Positions 25,362 through 33,467 of a stretch of 64,000 nt of DNA are shown piece after piece. A model generated the notes under the pieces. That model did no database searches, was not told the origin of the DNA, and saw only the letters and a program-made list of their open reading frames with translations. Source of the stretch: Gordonia sediminis (lineage in GTDB: Bacteria > Actinomycetota > Actinomycetes > Mycobacteriales > Mycobacteriaceae); assembly GCA_004193205.1 (NCBI GenBank), contig RZUM01000007.1, positions 186,001 through 250,000 of the forward strand, in the 5' to 3' direction. Each line of letters starts with the position of its first letter. Positions within the stretch are counted from its first letter, which is position 1. Made by a program: the position numbers and the translations under genes.

Positions 25362-27104
25362 ATGACGACTGCGTCGACGCCGACGGCCCCCGGTGCCGAC
25401 CGGGCCGCGGGCCGTCGGCGGCTCTCCGGGGCCCGCGACGGGCCGGTCGATCCGCGGCTGCTGCGGTACTCGGCGGCCGGGCGGATCTATGTGATCGTCA
25501 CCGCCGCGTTCGCCTCGGCGACGGCCGCGACCGTCATCGTCACCGCCGCGATGGTCGCGTCGATCCTCTCCGACCTCGTGGTGGATCCCGCACAACGCTC
25601 GCTGGCAGCGCAGCAGGCTCACCTGTGGGTGCTCGCAGCGGCGGTGACCACCCGGGTGGTGCTGACCTTCGCCCACGACCGTTACGCCCAGCGCGCGTCG
25701 GCGCGGGTCATCGCTCAACTGCGCGCCCGCGCCACCGATGCCCTGACCGACCCGGCCCGCACCCCGCCGCGTGAACTGCTGCGGCATCGTGAGCACGCCG
25801 GGACGGTCCTGCTGCGGGGCCTTGACGGCCTCGGTCCCTACCTGTCCGGATATCTGCCGGCCCTGATCGTCGCGCTCACGGTCACCCCCACGGTGGTCAT
25901 CGTGATCGCGGCGACCGACTGGCCCTCGGCGGTGGTCATCCTGATCACCATGCCGCTCATCCCGCTGTTCATGGTGCTCATCGGGCTGATGACGCGCGAC
26001 CGGACCGCGCGCAAGCTGCAGACGATGAGCAGGCTGAACGCGCAGCTGCTCGATCTCATCGCGGGACTGCCGACGCTGCGCGCGCTCAACCGGTCCCGGT
26101 CGCCGGCCGCGCGGGTCGCCGAACTCGGGCACGCCCACCATCGCAGCACGATGTCGGCGCTGCGCGTCGCGTTCCTGTCCGGCGCGGTCCTCGAACTGCT
26201 GGCGACCCTGTGTGTCGCCGTGGTGGCGGTGGGGATCGGGTTACGTCTGGTCTACGGCGAGATGAGTCTGTACGCCGGTGTGCTGGCGCTCATCCTCGCG
26301 CCGGAGGCCTACCTGCCGCTGCGTCAGGTGGGGGCGCAGTTCCACACCGCCGCCGACGGCGTGCAGGCCGCGGGGGAGGCCATCGACCTGATCGAGGCGG
26401 CTGGTACCGGTGCCCCGCGCCAGGTGGGTTCGCGGACGTGTGCGGTCGCCGGAGCGCCGATCGTCCTGCTGGACGTGGGCGTCCACGGCCGGGACGGATG
26501 GGCGCCGTATCGGCTGTCGGCGAGTATCGCAGCCGGTTCGCTGACCGTGATCACCGGACCCAACGGGGCCGGCAAGTCGACGACGCTGGCCGCCATCATG
26601 GGGCTGATCCGACCCGACGAGGGGTCGGTGCTCATCGGTTCGACACCAGTGGCAGAGCTCGACCCGGACGCCCTCCACGAACAGATCGCCTGGCTGCCCC
26701 AGCAGCCGGTGGTCGTGCCGGGCACGGTCGCGGAGAACCTGGCCCTGTTCGGCGGGCTCGAGCCGAACGCCCTCCGGACTGTCTCGGCGGCAACGGGATT
26801 CGACGAGGTGCTGGCCGATCTGCCGCGCGGCACCCGCACCGTGCTGGGAGCGGGCGGGGTGGGCCTGTCCGCCGGGCAGCGGCAGCGCCTGGCGTTGACG
26901 AGGGTGCTCGCCGCGCCGTCGCCGTTGGTGCTGCTCGACGAGCCGACCGCCCATCTCGACGAACGCTCGGCCGCCGCGGTACTGGCTGTGCTCGCCCGCC
27001 GGGCCACGGCGGGGGACACCGTGGTGGTCGTCGCCCACCACCCGATCGCGCGGTCGTTCGCCGACCTGGTCATCGACCTTGACGAGGGGCGGGGCCGTGG
27101 CTGA
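25362..27104 (+). CDS. cydD: ABC exporter CydD, cytochrome bd assembly
   Basis: 580-aa ABC transporter half with an N-terminal six-helix membrane domain and a C-terminal ATPase: Walker A GPNGAGKST, signature LSAGQRQRL, Walker B LVLLDEPTAHLD. CydDC is needed for cytochrome bd maturation (heme/thiol export). I start at ATG 25362; an upstream start at 25290 would only add the translated tandem repeats. The stop lies 8 bases inside cydC. Confidence 0.92.
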   Translation: MTTASTPTAPGADRAAGRRRLSGARDGPVDPRLLRYSAAGRIYVIVTAAFASATAATVIVTAAMVASILSDLVVDPAQRSLAAQQAHLWVLAAAVTTRVVLTFAHDRYAQRASARVIAQLRARATDALTDPARTPPRELLRHREHAGTVLLRGLDGLGPYLSGYLPALIVALTVTPTVVIVIAATDWPSAVVILITMPLIPLFMVLIGLMTRDRTARKLQTMSRLNAQLLDLIAGLPTLRALNRSRSPAARVAELGHAHHRSTMSALRVAFLSGAVLELLATLCVAVVAVGIGLRLVYGEMSLYAGVLALILAPEAYLPLRQVGAQFHTAADGVQAAGEAIDLIEAAGTGAPRQVGSRTCAVAGAPIVLLDVGVHGRDGWAPYRLSASIAAGSLTVITGPNGAGKSTTLAAIMGLIRPDEGSVLIGSTPVAELDPDALHEQIAWLPQQPVVVPGTVAENLALFGGLEPNALRTVSAATGFDEVLADLPRGTRTVLGAGGVGLSAGQRQRLALTRVLAAPSPLVLLDEPTAHLDERSAAAVLAVLARRATAGDTVVVVAHHPIARSFADLVIDLDEGRGRG

Positions 27105-28857
27105 CCCGTTGGGGCGGGCCTTCGGTCTGCTCGGTCTGCGGCCTCGGCCGATCGCGACGGCCGCGCTGCTCGGTGTCGGCGGGGCGCTGTCGGCGCTGGG
27201 CCTGGCCGCGCTGTCGGCCTGGCTGATCACCCGGGCCTGGCAGATGCCGCCGGTGCTCTACCTGTCGGTGGCGATCACCGCAGTGCGGGCGCTGGGCATC
27301 TCGCGTGGGGTGTTCCGGTATCTGGAGCGGTTGGCCACCCACGATCTCGCACTCGGTGCGATGGCGACGGCGCGGGAACGGATCTACCAGGCGCTGGCGG
27401 CCGGTTCGCCGGCCTACTCGGTGACGTTGCGGCGCGGCGACCTGCTCGCCCGCACCGGCGACGACATCGATGAGATCGGCAACGCCCTCATCCGCGGGGT
27501 CATCCCCATCGCCGTCGGCGCGGTGACCGGCGTGGCCGCCGTGGTGATCATGGCCCTCGTGTCCTGGTGGGCGGCGGTGGTGCTGGCCGTTGCGCTGATC
27601 GTGAGCGGTGTCGTCGCGCCCTGGCTGGCGGCGCGGGGTTCGGCCCGCAGCATCGCCGACGGTGCGCAGGCCGCCACGCGGGCATCCGAGGCCACCCTGG
27701 CGGCGTTGTGGCATGCGCCGGAACTCACCGTCGCCCGGCGCCGCGACCACGTGCTCTCGGTGGCCGCCGAGGCCGATGCCGCCGCGATCGCCGCGGCCGA
27801 CCGCGGACTGCGTACACAGGCCGGGGCCGCCGCGGCGACCCCGCTGGCGTTGGGTGCCTCGGTGCTCGCCGCGTGCCTCATCGGCATCCATCTCGCGTCG
27901 TCGGTGCCTTCGTCGCTGGCCGGCGTCGCGACGGGCCAAGGACTCACCCCCATGGCACTCGGCGTGCTCATCCTGCTGCCGCTGTCGGCCTTCGAATCCA
28001 CCGGCCCACTCACCGAGGCGGGGATCCAGCTCGAGCGCAGTCGGCAGAGCGCGGCGCGGGTGATGGCCCTCGTCGACGGTGCCGGCCCCCCCGAGGAGGC
28101 ACCCGGCGACACCGGCCGGACCGACCGGCCGATCCACACCGCACCGGTGACGATGCGGATCGACGGGCTGCGCTGGGGTCGGTCCTCGACACCGGACCTC
28201 GGTCCCAATGACGGGGTCAGCATGCGGTTGTCCCCCGGCGGGCGCCTGATCGTGGTCGGCGAGAGCGGTTCGGGCAAATCCACCCTGTTGCTGACGCTGG
28301 CCGGCCTGCTGCCCCCTCGCGCGGGCGCCGTGACATGCCACGACGACGCCGGCGAACCGGTCGACCTGCGCGCCGCGACCTGCTACTTCGCCGAGGAGGG
28401 GCACATCTTCTCCACGACGGTCCGCGAGAACCTGCTCGTCGCACGCGGCGACGCGACCACGACCGAGATCTCCGACGCGGTGGCGGCCGTAGGTCTGTCC
28501 GGATGGGTGGACTCGCTGCCCGACGGACTCGACACCGAACTGGTCGGCGGGGCCGAGGCGGTGAGCGGCGGTCAGCGTCGCCGGTTGCTGCTCGCCCGGG
28601 CGTTGCTCCACCCGGCGCCGATCGTGCTGCTCGACGAGCCCATCGAACACCTCGACGCCGACGATGCGGCCCGGATTCTGCGTCGTCTCACCGTCGGCGA
28701 CGGCGGACTGTTCGGGCCGGACCGGATCGTCGTCGTCGTGACGCATCAGACTGTCGCCCAGGAGATCTCCGGGTCGGAGCAGGGCTGCCGGCTGCTCGAG
28801 ATCGCATCGGTGACCGCCGCCGGAAAAGCCGTTGGCAACGCGGGCGGGGAGGCGTAG
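27097..28857 (+). CDS. cydC: ABC exporter CydC, cytochrome bd assembly
   Basis: 586-aa partner half-transporter. GTG start at 27097 overlaps cydD by 8 bases and has GAGGGG upstream. The membrane domain includes GVFRYLERLATHDLALGAM, usual for CydC. ATPase motifs: Walker A GESGSGKST, signature VSGGQRRRL, Walker B IVLLDEPIEHLD (the usual Thr after DEP is Ile). Last gene of cydABDC. Confidence 0.92.
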   Translation: MADPLGRAFGLLGLRPRPIATAALLGVGGALSALGLAALSAWLITRAWQMPPVLYLSVAITAVRALGISRGVFRYLERLATHDLALGAMATARERIYQALAAGSPAYSVTLRRGDLLARTGDDIDEIGNALIRGVIPIAVGAVTGVAAVVIMALVSWWAAVVLAVALIVSGVVAPWLAARGSARSIADGAQAATRASEATLAALWHAPELTVARRRDHVLSVAAEADAAAIAAADRGLRTQAGAAAATPLALGASVLAACLIGIHLASSVPSSLAGVATGQGLTPMALGVLILLPLSAFESTGPLTEAGIQLERSRQSAARVMALVDGAGPPEEAPGDTGRTDRPIHTAPVTMRIDGLRWGRSSTPDLGPNDGVSMRLSPGGRLIVVGESGSGKSTLLLTLAGLLPPRAGAVTCHDDAGEPVDLRAATCYFAEEGHIFSTTVRENLLVARGDATTTEISDAVAAVGLSGWVDSLPDGLDTELVGGAEAVSGGQRRRLLLARALLHPAPIVLLDEPIEHLDADDAARILRRLTVGDGGLFGPDRIVVVVTHQTVAQEISGSEQGCRLLEIASVTAAGKAVGNAGGEA

Positions 28858-28892
28858 CGTCTGCTCTACACGAGGAAGGAGGTGGTTCGAAG

Positions 28893-28931
28893 TTGTATGA
28901 CTGTTGGACACGTGAGGTGACCATCCGCTAG
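28893..28931 (+). CDS. Putative 12-codon minigene with perfect Shine-Dalgarno
   Basis: AAGGAGGTG (28876-28884), an exact match to the 16S anti-Shine-Dalgarno, lies 8 bases before a TTG that opens a 12-residue frame (TYR-Asp-Cys-Trp core, LYDCWTREVTIR by codon) ending in TAG. It starts 35 bases after the cydC stop and before the cyd terminator. An alternative ATG in another frame gives only 7 residues. I do not recognise a function. A ribosome-acting leader or micropeptide is possible. Confidence 0.45.
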   Translation: MYDCWTREVTIR

Positions 28932-28990
28932 ACGCGGATCGTGTGGCATTCACCCGCACCGTTCGTGTCGGCGAATACCAGATGGTCACC

Positions 28991-29052
28991 CGGCCCCCGC
29001 ACCCCGATCATGTCCGGTCGGAACGGCCCCCGATGGGGCGGTGCGGGGGCCG
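28991..29052 (+). terminator. Terminator after the cyd operon
   Basis: 13-bp perfect stem (CGGCCCCCGCACC with GGTGCGGGGGCCG), loop 36 bases, followed by TTTCCTGTTTCGGTTTCT. It is the only strong terminator between cydC and the next gene. The rest of the 28932-29288 gap holds two palindromes described separately and no other gene I can support. Confidence 0.65.
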
Positions 29053-29151
29053 TTTCCTGTTTCGGTTTCTGCCCCTTTCCGGCCCCCTTCTTCCTGGCCC
29101 GTCTTTCGGCTCGGTGTAACGCACGTCACTGCGCGCGCGAACGGTAATTCA

Positions 29152-29165
29152 AGTAGTCGACTACT
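29152..29165. promoter_or_regulatory. 14-bp perfect palindrome
   Basis: AGTAGTCGACTACT, self-complementary with no spacer, 123 bases upstream of the triple-repeat gene. Candidate operator. Confidence 0.45.
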
Positions 29166-29228
29166 CGTGTTCGCGTGGCTGTTCTGGCATGAACTGGATA
29201 CAGCGACCGGGCCGGATCGAGACCGACC

Positions 29229-29247
29229 CGTATCCGGACGCGATACG
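29229..29247. promoter_or_regulatory. GTATC-GATAC dyad upstream of the triple-repeat gene
   Basis: CGTATC-N7-GATACG, 41 bases before the ATG at 29289, directly preceded by CCGAC as is the cydA dyad (both sites share CCGACCCGT). Suggests possible shared regulation with cydABDC. Confidence 0.4.
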
Positions 29248-29288
29248 AGCACCGAAGAGTCAATGACTTCGACGACAGGGATGGCGAG

Positions 29289-30599
29289 ATGAGTTCGATG
29301 CAAGCCCAGATGACTTCTGTCAGCGCGGCGTCGGTTGCGTTGCACGCGACCGCGTCGGCGCTGCACCTCGACTCTGCCGCATCGATAGACCACCGCATCG
29401 CTGAGCGGTTCTTGACCCCCGACGACGCCGAGTGGACCAACGACGGCGCGACCGGTTGGCTCCCGGGACATGTCTCGGGGCTCAGCTACTCGCTGGCGGC
29501 GTCCGGCCGGCTGGTCCTGCACAACCGCGGAGCGCGAGACCTGGGGGTGTTGTCCACGCCGCAACTGCCGGACACCGACGACACGGTGTTCACCCACGTG
29601 TCGGCGGGCGGTTCGGCCGATCTCCCCGACGCCGAGTTCCACATTCTGCAGACCGCGCGGCGCGAGGGTCGGCCCGTTCTCGTCGGCCAGATCACCGTCG
29701 CCGACGGCGCCGAACCGCAGTTCGTCCTCGATGGGCCGGCGCCCGGTGAGGTGGACTGGGGTTCCCTCGACCCCGACGGCGAGTTCTGGAAGCCCGGCGA
29801 CGTCGACTTCGGGACCCCCGACGGGCCGTCGTTCGTCTTCGCCGATCCGATGGCGCATGGCGTCCATCAGACCCGCGTCGACGGAGAGGTCGCGATCCAC
29901 AACCATGGCGACGAGCGGATCGCGGTGCTGACGCTGGGAGCCGACGGGCCGCGGGATCTGGTGATCGCCGAACCCGGCGAATCGGTCCCCCTGGCCCCGG
30001 GTGACGCGGTCAGCTATATCCAGGCTGCGCGCACGGATTCCTGCCCGACGATCCTCGGTGTCCTGTGGTCCGCGGGCGGCGAGCAGAAGCCGACTCCGCT
30101 GCCGGTGCCGAGTCGGCGTGACCACCTCGACCACCACTATCTGACGCCGTGGAGCGCCGACTGGGACTCCGGGTACTCCGATCAGGTCCATCTGGATGCC
30201 GAGGTGTCGGGAGTGACCTATCAGTACCGTGCCGGTGCGGAGACGGTCACGATCCGCAACACCGGCGACGACCCGATCGCCGTGGTCTACACCCGCGACG
30301 ACGAGCGCGTCGTCGCGGAGATCGGGCCGCGGACCCGCCGGACGCTACCGGTGCGCGCCGATGCGTCCACCGGCCAGGTCTTCTCGGTGGTCGGGCGGCG
30401 GGTGAACAGCGAGCCGGGCCGGGCCGCGGTCTTCTCGGCAGGGCGACTGATTCCCGGAACAAGCGGAAAGCCGGGTACCGCAACGAATTACGGGTCGGTG
30501 GTGATCATGCTCGGGGTGGTCGTCTACAGTGCCATCCCCAAGAAGAACCTGTACCTGGCCTGGTCGGATCGTCGGCGTCGGCTGCGCCGGACCAGGTGA
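29289..30599 (+). CDS. Unrecognised triple-repeat protein with C-terminal membrane anchor
   Basis: 436-aa protein with no family I recognise. It contains three diverged repeats of about 70 residues at roughly 63-135, 190-262 and 302-371. Each has a core of the type GRLVLHNRGARDLGVL, GEVAIHNHGDERIAVL or ETVTIRNTGDDPIAVV, then an acidic beta-rich stretch. The composition is strongly acidic until a C-terminal hydrophobic helix (YGSVVIMLGVVVYSAI, about 402-417) and a basic end (RRRRLRRTR). No signal peptide is evident, so the bulk may be cytoplasmic with a tail anchor. Adjacent to cydABDC and ends 7 bp from convergent nitrobindin. Confidence 0.8.
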   Translation: MSSMQAQMTSVSAASVALHATASALHLDSAASIDHRIAERFLTPDDAEWTNDGATGWLPGHVSGLSYSLAASGRLVLHNRGARDLGVLSTPQLPDTDDTVFTHVSAGGSADLPDAEFHILQTARREGRPVLVGQITVADGAEPQFVLDGPAPGEVDWGSLDPDGEFWKPGDVDFGTPDGPSFVFADPMAHGVHQTRVDGEVAIHNHGDERIAVLTLGADGPRDLVIAEPGESVPLAPGDAVSYIQAARTDSCPTILGVLWSAGGEQKPTPLPVPSRRDHLDHHYLTPWSADWDSGYSDQVHLDAEVSGVTYQYRAGAETVTIRNTGDDPIAVVYTRDDERVVAEIGPRTRRTLPVRADASTGQVFSVVGRRVNSEPGRAAVFSAGRLIPGTSGKPGTATNYGSVVIMLGVVVYSAIPKKNLYLAWSDRRRRLRRTR

Positions 30600-30606
30600 G
30601 TCGGGC

Positions 30607-31257
30607 TCAGCCGACGTAGCGCCGCAGCTTCGCCGACAGCCGGGGGATGAGGTCGCCGTCGGCGTCGACGCGCTCCTCGACGTAGGCGAGGTCACCGTCC
30701 TCGACGAGCCCGTAGAGGCGCTTGGCCCCGCCGGTGCGCCGCCCGGAATCGGCCTTGATGACGACGTCGGTGGCGAGTTCCCACGAGGTCTGTGTCAGCG
30801 GCTGACCGTAGAACAGCTCGATCGACCCCTCGGCATGGGCGAGGAGCAGTTCGATCGTGTCGTCGGGGCCGATGCGCCAGTAGCCGGTCTCGCGGAGATC
30901 GGGGCGCAGGAATCGGGCGTCCTCGTCGATGACCCACGACCGGGCCTGCCAGTTGAGGAAGTTCTGGCCGTCATGGCTGACGATGATCTGCTGCGCGAAG
31001 TGGTAGTCCTGACCCGTCTCGGGGTCGTTGGCCTCGCCCTCACCCTGCCAGACCCCGACCAGCGGCAGCAGCGCGAGCAGACCGGAGTGCAGGTCGGCGC
31101 CGCGGCGCAGATTGGCGGTGTCGTGCGGCAGGGGGAGTTCCCCCCATTCGGGAAGGTTGCGGTCGGCGGTCTCCTTGGCGCGCTCGGCGGCTTGCCGGAT
31201 CGCCTCGTCGCCGGATCGGCGCGCCGCACCGCCCGGATCACCGTCGGGAGAGGTCAC
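30607..31257 (-). CDS. Nitrobindin/FABP-like heme-binding domain protein
   Basis: 216-aa beta-barrel protein of the nitrobindin family (Rv0813c-like). The family start [20 protein letters not shown] (GxWxGxG) is present, and the C terminus has the usual beta-strands. A GTG start at 31257 overlaps the stop of a 32-aa membrane peptide as GTGA. Nitrobindins bind ferric heme and react with NO or peroxynitrite; some paralogs lack the heme-ligand His, and I cannot establish that residue here. Function therefore left open between heme and lipid-like ligand binding. Confidence 0.85.
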   Translation of the reverse strand: MTSPDGDPGGAARRSGDEAIRQAAERAKETADRNLPEWGELPLPHDTANLRRGADLHSGLLALLPLVGVWQGEGEANDPETGQDYHFAQQIIVSHDGQNFLNWQARSWVIDEDARFLRPDLRETGYWRIGPDDTIELLLAHAEGSIELFYGQPLTQTSWELATDVVIKADSGRRTGGAKRLYGLVEDGDLAYVEERVDADGDLIPRLSAKLRRYVG

Positions 31258-31352
31258 GACTCGTCGTTGATCAACCGGTAGAGGACGTAGACACCGAACC
31301 AGACGATCAGGATCGAGGCAAGGATCAGCAGGATTTCGAAGAAGAGGACCAC
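31254..31352 (-). CDS. 32-aa single-pass membrane peptide
   Basis: Starts with GTG and encodes a very hydrophobic helix ([20 protein letters not shown]) followed by LYRLINDES. The stop overlaps the nitrobindin GTG (GTGA), so nitrobindin translation is probably coupled to it. TAAACT lies 6 bases before the GTG, placing the start at the mRNA 5' end (leaderless). Not recognised from any named family. It may anchor nitrobindin or act only as a coupling peptide. Confidence 0.65.
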   Translation of the reverse strand: MVLFFEILLILASILIVWFGVYVLYRLINDES

Positions 31353-31358
31353 GGGTCG

Positions 31359-31364
31359 AGTTTA
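31359..31364 (-). promoter_or_regulatory. -10 element for leaderless membrane peptide/nitrobindin mRNA
   Basis: TAAACT on the minus strand (AGTTTA on plus) matches the actinobacterial TANNNT -10; the next 6 bases lead directly to GTG at 31352. No convincing -35. Confidence 0.5.
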
Positions 31365-31422
31365 CCGTGACGTTCGGACCGGGACCGACTGGGAGGTGCC
31401 GGACGGTGGTTGGATCGATCAC

Positions 31423-31875
31423 ATGAGTGATGAGCAGCGCATCTTTTCGGCCACCCGCAGAATCCACGCCCCGGCGGAACGGATTTTCGACCTGATCGCC
31501 GATCCGGCGCGTCAACCGGAATGGGACGGCAACGACAACCTCGCGCACGCACCCACCGATTCCCGTGTGACCGCGGTTGGTGATGTGTTCGCGATGACCC
31601 TGACCACCGGAGCGGTGCGGGAGAACCACGTCGTCGAGTTCGAGGAGGGCCGGCGCATCGCGTGGTGCCCGGCCGAACCTGGTGGCGCGCCCGTCGGCCA
31701 CCTGTGGCGATGGGAGTTGGAACCCACCGACGACGGCGTGGCGACCCTGGTGACGCATACCTACGACTGGACGAACATGCACGACCCGAATCGTCTGCCG
31801 CGGGCACGGTCGACAACCGAGGTGCGTTTGAATGCCTCGATCGACCGGCTTGCCGCCGTGGTGGAACTCCGGTAA
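31423..31875 (+). CDS. SRPBCC (START/Bet v 1-like) family protein
   Basis: 150-aa protein of the SRPBCC fold: [30 protein letters not shown] at the N terminus (polyketide cyclase/dehydrase-like), then [15 protein letters not shown] and [16 protein letters not shown]. These proteins have a hydrophobic ligand cavity. No RBS is strong; GTG 31396 is an alternative start. Convergent with the sseC gene across a good terminator. Confidence 0.8.
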   Translation: MSDEQRIFSATRRIHAPAERIFDLIADPARQPEWDGNDNLAHAPTDSRVTAVGDVFAMTLTTGAVRENHVVEFEEGRRIAWCPAEPGGAPVGHLWRWELEPTDDGVATLVTHTYDWTNMHDPNRLPRARSTTEVRLNASIDRLAAVVELR

Positions 31876-31900
31876 CCCGGCGGCAGACACGGCCTGCAAT

Positions 31901-31944
31901 GCCGACGGCCCCGGCTCCCACGCAGGGGAACCGGGGCCGTCGGC
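31901..31944. terminator. Bidirectional terminator between SRPBCC and sseC genes
   Basis: 14-bp perfect stem GCCGACGGCCCCGG with its complement, 16-base loop, between convergent genes. GC-rich, weak T-run. Confidence 0.7.
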
Positions 31945-31957
31945 GGTTCGGGCGAGA

Positions 31958-32263
31958 CTACTTCGAGACGACGATGTCGTGCTCGTGCACGCCGGGTCCC
32001 TCGGGGGACACGGTCACGTCGCCGTTGCCCACCGACGAGAGCGCACGAAGCGTCCACTTGCCGGGGGCGGCGAAGAAGCGGAAGTCGCCGGTCGGGCTGG
32101 CGACGACCTCGGCGGTGAACTCGCCGGTCGAGTCGAGCAGCCGGACGAAGGCGCCGGCCACCGGGGTGCCCGACTCATCGTTGACGGTGCCGGTCAGCAC
32201 GGTCTCCTTCTCGACGTCGACGCCGGCGGGCAGCTTCTGTCCCTGCTTGGGTGCAGCACACAT
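31958..32263 (-). CDS. sseC: DUF1416 protein (SseC family)
   Basis: 101-aa protein ([16 protein letters not shown] at the N terminus, then [24 protein letters not shown]) of the DUF1416/SseC family, always found after the thiosulfate sulfurtransferase gene in mycolata. Beta-sandwich, transthyretin-like. GGAAG precedes the ATG; 4 bases after the sseA stop. Role in sulfation or thiosulfate metabolism is inferred from the operon. Confidence 0.9.
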   Translation of the reverse strand: MCAAPKQGQKLPAGVDVEKETVLTGTVNDESGTPVAGAFVRLLDSTGEFTAEVVASPTGDFRFFAAPGKWTLRALSSVGNGDVTVSPEGPGVHEHDIVVSK

Positions 32264-32267
32264 GGTT

Positions 32268-33107
32268 TTACTTCCCTTCCCCGAGCTCAACCGGGACACC
32301 GACCAGCGAGCCGTACTCTGTCCAGCTGCCGTCGTAGTTCTTCACGTTCTGGTGACCGAGGAGTTCCTGCAGCACGAACCAGGTGTGGCTGGAGCGCTCG
32401 CCGATGCGGCAGTAGGCGATGGTCTCCTTCTCGCCGTCGAGGCCGGCCCCGGCGTAGATCTCCGCGAGTTCGTCGTCGGAGCGGAAGGTGCCGTCCTCGT
32501 TGGCGGCCTTGCTCCACGGCACGTTGATCGCGCCGGGGATGTGGCCGGGACGCTGGCTCTGCTCCTGGGGCAGGTGGGCCGGTGCGAGGATCTTGCCGGT
32601 GAACTCGTCAGGGCTGCGCACGTCGACGAGGTTCTTGACGCCGATGGCGGCGATGACCTCGTCGCGGAATGCGCGGATGGTCAGGTCGGGCTCGGCGGCC
32701 TTGTAGGTGGTGGCCGGGCGGCTCACCGCGTCGGCCGACAGGGGGCGACCGTCGAGTTCCCACTTCTTACGGCCGCCGTCGATCAGCTTGACGTCGTTGT
32801 GGCCGTAGAGCTTGAAGTACCAGTACGCGTAGGCGGCGAACCAGTTGTTGTTGCCGCCGTAGAGGACAACGGTGTCGTCGTTGGCGATGCCGCGCTCGGA
32901 GAGCAGCTTGGAGAAGTGCTCGGCGTCGACGAAGTCGCGGCGCACCGGATCCTGCAGGTCGGTCTTCCAGTCGAGCTTGACGGCGCCGGCGATGTGGCCG
33001 CCGTCGTACGCGCTGGTGTCTTCGTCGACCTCGACGAAGACGATCCCGTCGCTGGTGAGGTTCTGCTCAGCCCATTCTGTGCTGACCAGGACATCGGATC
33101 GTGCCAT
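32268..33107 (-). CDS. sseA: Thiosulfate sulfurtransferase (CysA2/SseA)
   Basis: 279-aa tandem rhodanese. The C-terminal domain has the active-site loop CRIGERSS (catalytic Cys near residue 233); the N-terminal domain is the inactive repeat (DTVVLYGGNNNWFAAYAYWY). Transfers sulfane sulfur from thiosulfate to cyanide or a thiol acceptor. GGGGAAGGA precedes the ATG. It follows a polycysteine leader and a 186-base leader region, which in mycobacteria gives cysteine-responsive attenuation. Corresponds to Rv0815c. Confidence 0.95.
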   Translation of the reverse strand: MARSDVLVSTEWAEQNLTSDGIVFVEVDEDTSAYDGGHIAGAVKLDWKTDLQDPVRRDFVDAEHFSKLLSERGIANDDTVVLYGGNNNWFAAYAYWYFKLYGHNDVKLIDGGRKKWELDGRPLSADAVSRPATTYKAAEPDLTIRAFRDEVIAAIGVKNLVDVRSPDEFTGKILAPAHLPQEQSQRPGHIPGAINVPWSKAANEDGTFRSDDELAEIYAGAGLDGEKETIAYCRIGERSSHTWFVLQELLGHQNVKNYDGSWTEYGSLVGVPVELGEGK

Positions 33108-33273
33108 GGTGGGTTTCCTTCCCCGTATTTGTGGGTGCTGAAAAGGGTGGGATGAAAGACGGCGGCCGCATGTGTGCCCGGAGCGCTACCGTGAACCGGC
33201 GACGAGGTCCGAGATGGACGCGGGATGTCAGAAGTGCCCGAAAGGCGCACCGACCGCCATCGAGAGGGTGAAA

Positions 33274-33292
33274 GCGAAGGTCAGAACTTCGC
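33274..33292 (-). promoter_or_regulatory. Hairpin just after the leader peptide stop codon
   Basis: GCGAAG-N7-CTTCGC, 6-bp perfect stem, starting one base after the leader TAG on the transcribed strand. Ribosome stalling or release at the Cys codons could alter this and later structures between leader and sseA. Confidence 0.4.
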
Positions 33293-33293
33293 G

Positions 33294-33362
33294 CTACACC
33301 GACTGGCGACAACAACAGTTGGCGATCCGACAGAAGTCGATCGCACGACGGCGAGTGAGCAT
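33294..33362 (-). CDS. Polycysteine leader peptide upstream of sseA
   Basis: 22-codon frame starting ATG CTC ACT CGC CGT and encoding MLTRRRAIDFCRIANCCCRQ then SV-stop. Four Cys, three consecutive, immediately precede the end. Polycysteine short ORFs upstream of the cysA2/sseA operon are known in mycobacteria as cysteine-responsive attenuators: when charged tRNA-Cys is low the ribosome stalls and downstream expression rises. There is no Shine-Dalgarno, consistent with the leaderless type. Position upstream of the same operon makes the assignment strong. Confidence 0.85.
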   Translation of the reverse strand: MLTRRRAIDFCRIANCCCRQSV

Positions 33363-33467
33363 GAACTCACGGCGCTGTTGCATGCCCACGAGGGTACTTC
33401 AGGGTTTGCGTCAGACCAAACCCGGTGTCAGATGGCCGCTGACCTGCGGTTTCGTCAGCGTCCGCGG

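Noticed and set aside
27070-28989. 639-codon minus-strand open frame over cydC
   Set aside because: Shadow of a GC-rich gene; no recognisable domain.
28941-29147. Plus-strand frame across the cyd terminator
   Set aside because: It spans the terminator stem and has no RBS or recognisable features.
30607-31257. Claiming heme binding for nitrobindin-like protein
   Set aside because: I cannot identify the axial His with certainty and some paralogs lack it.
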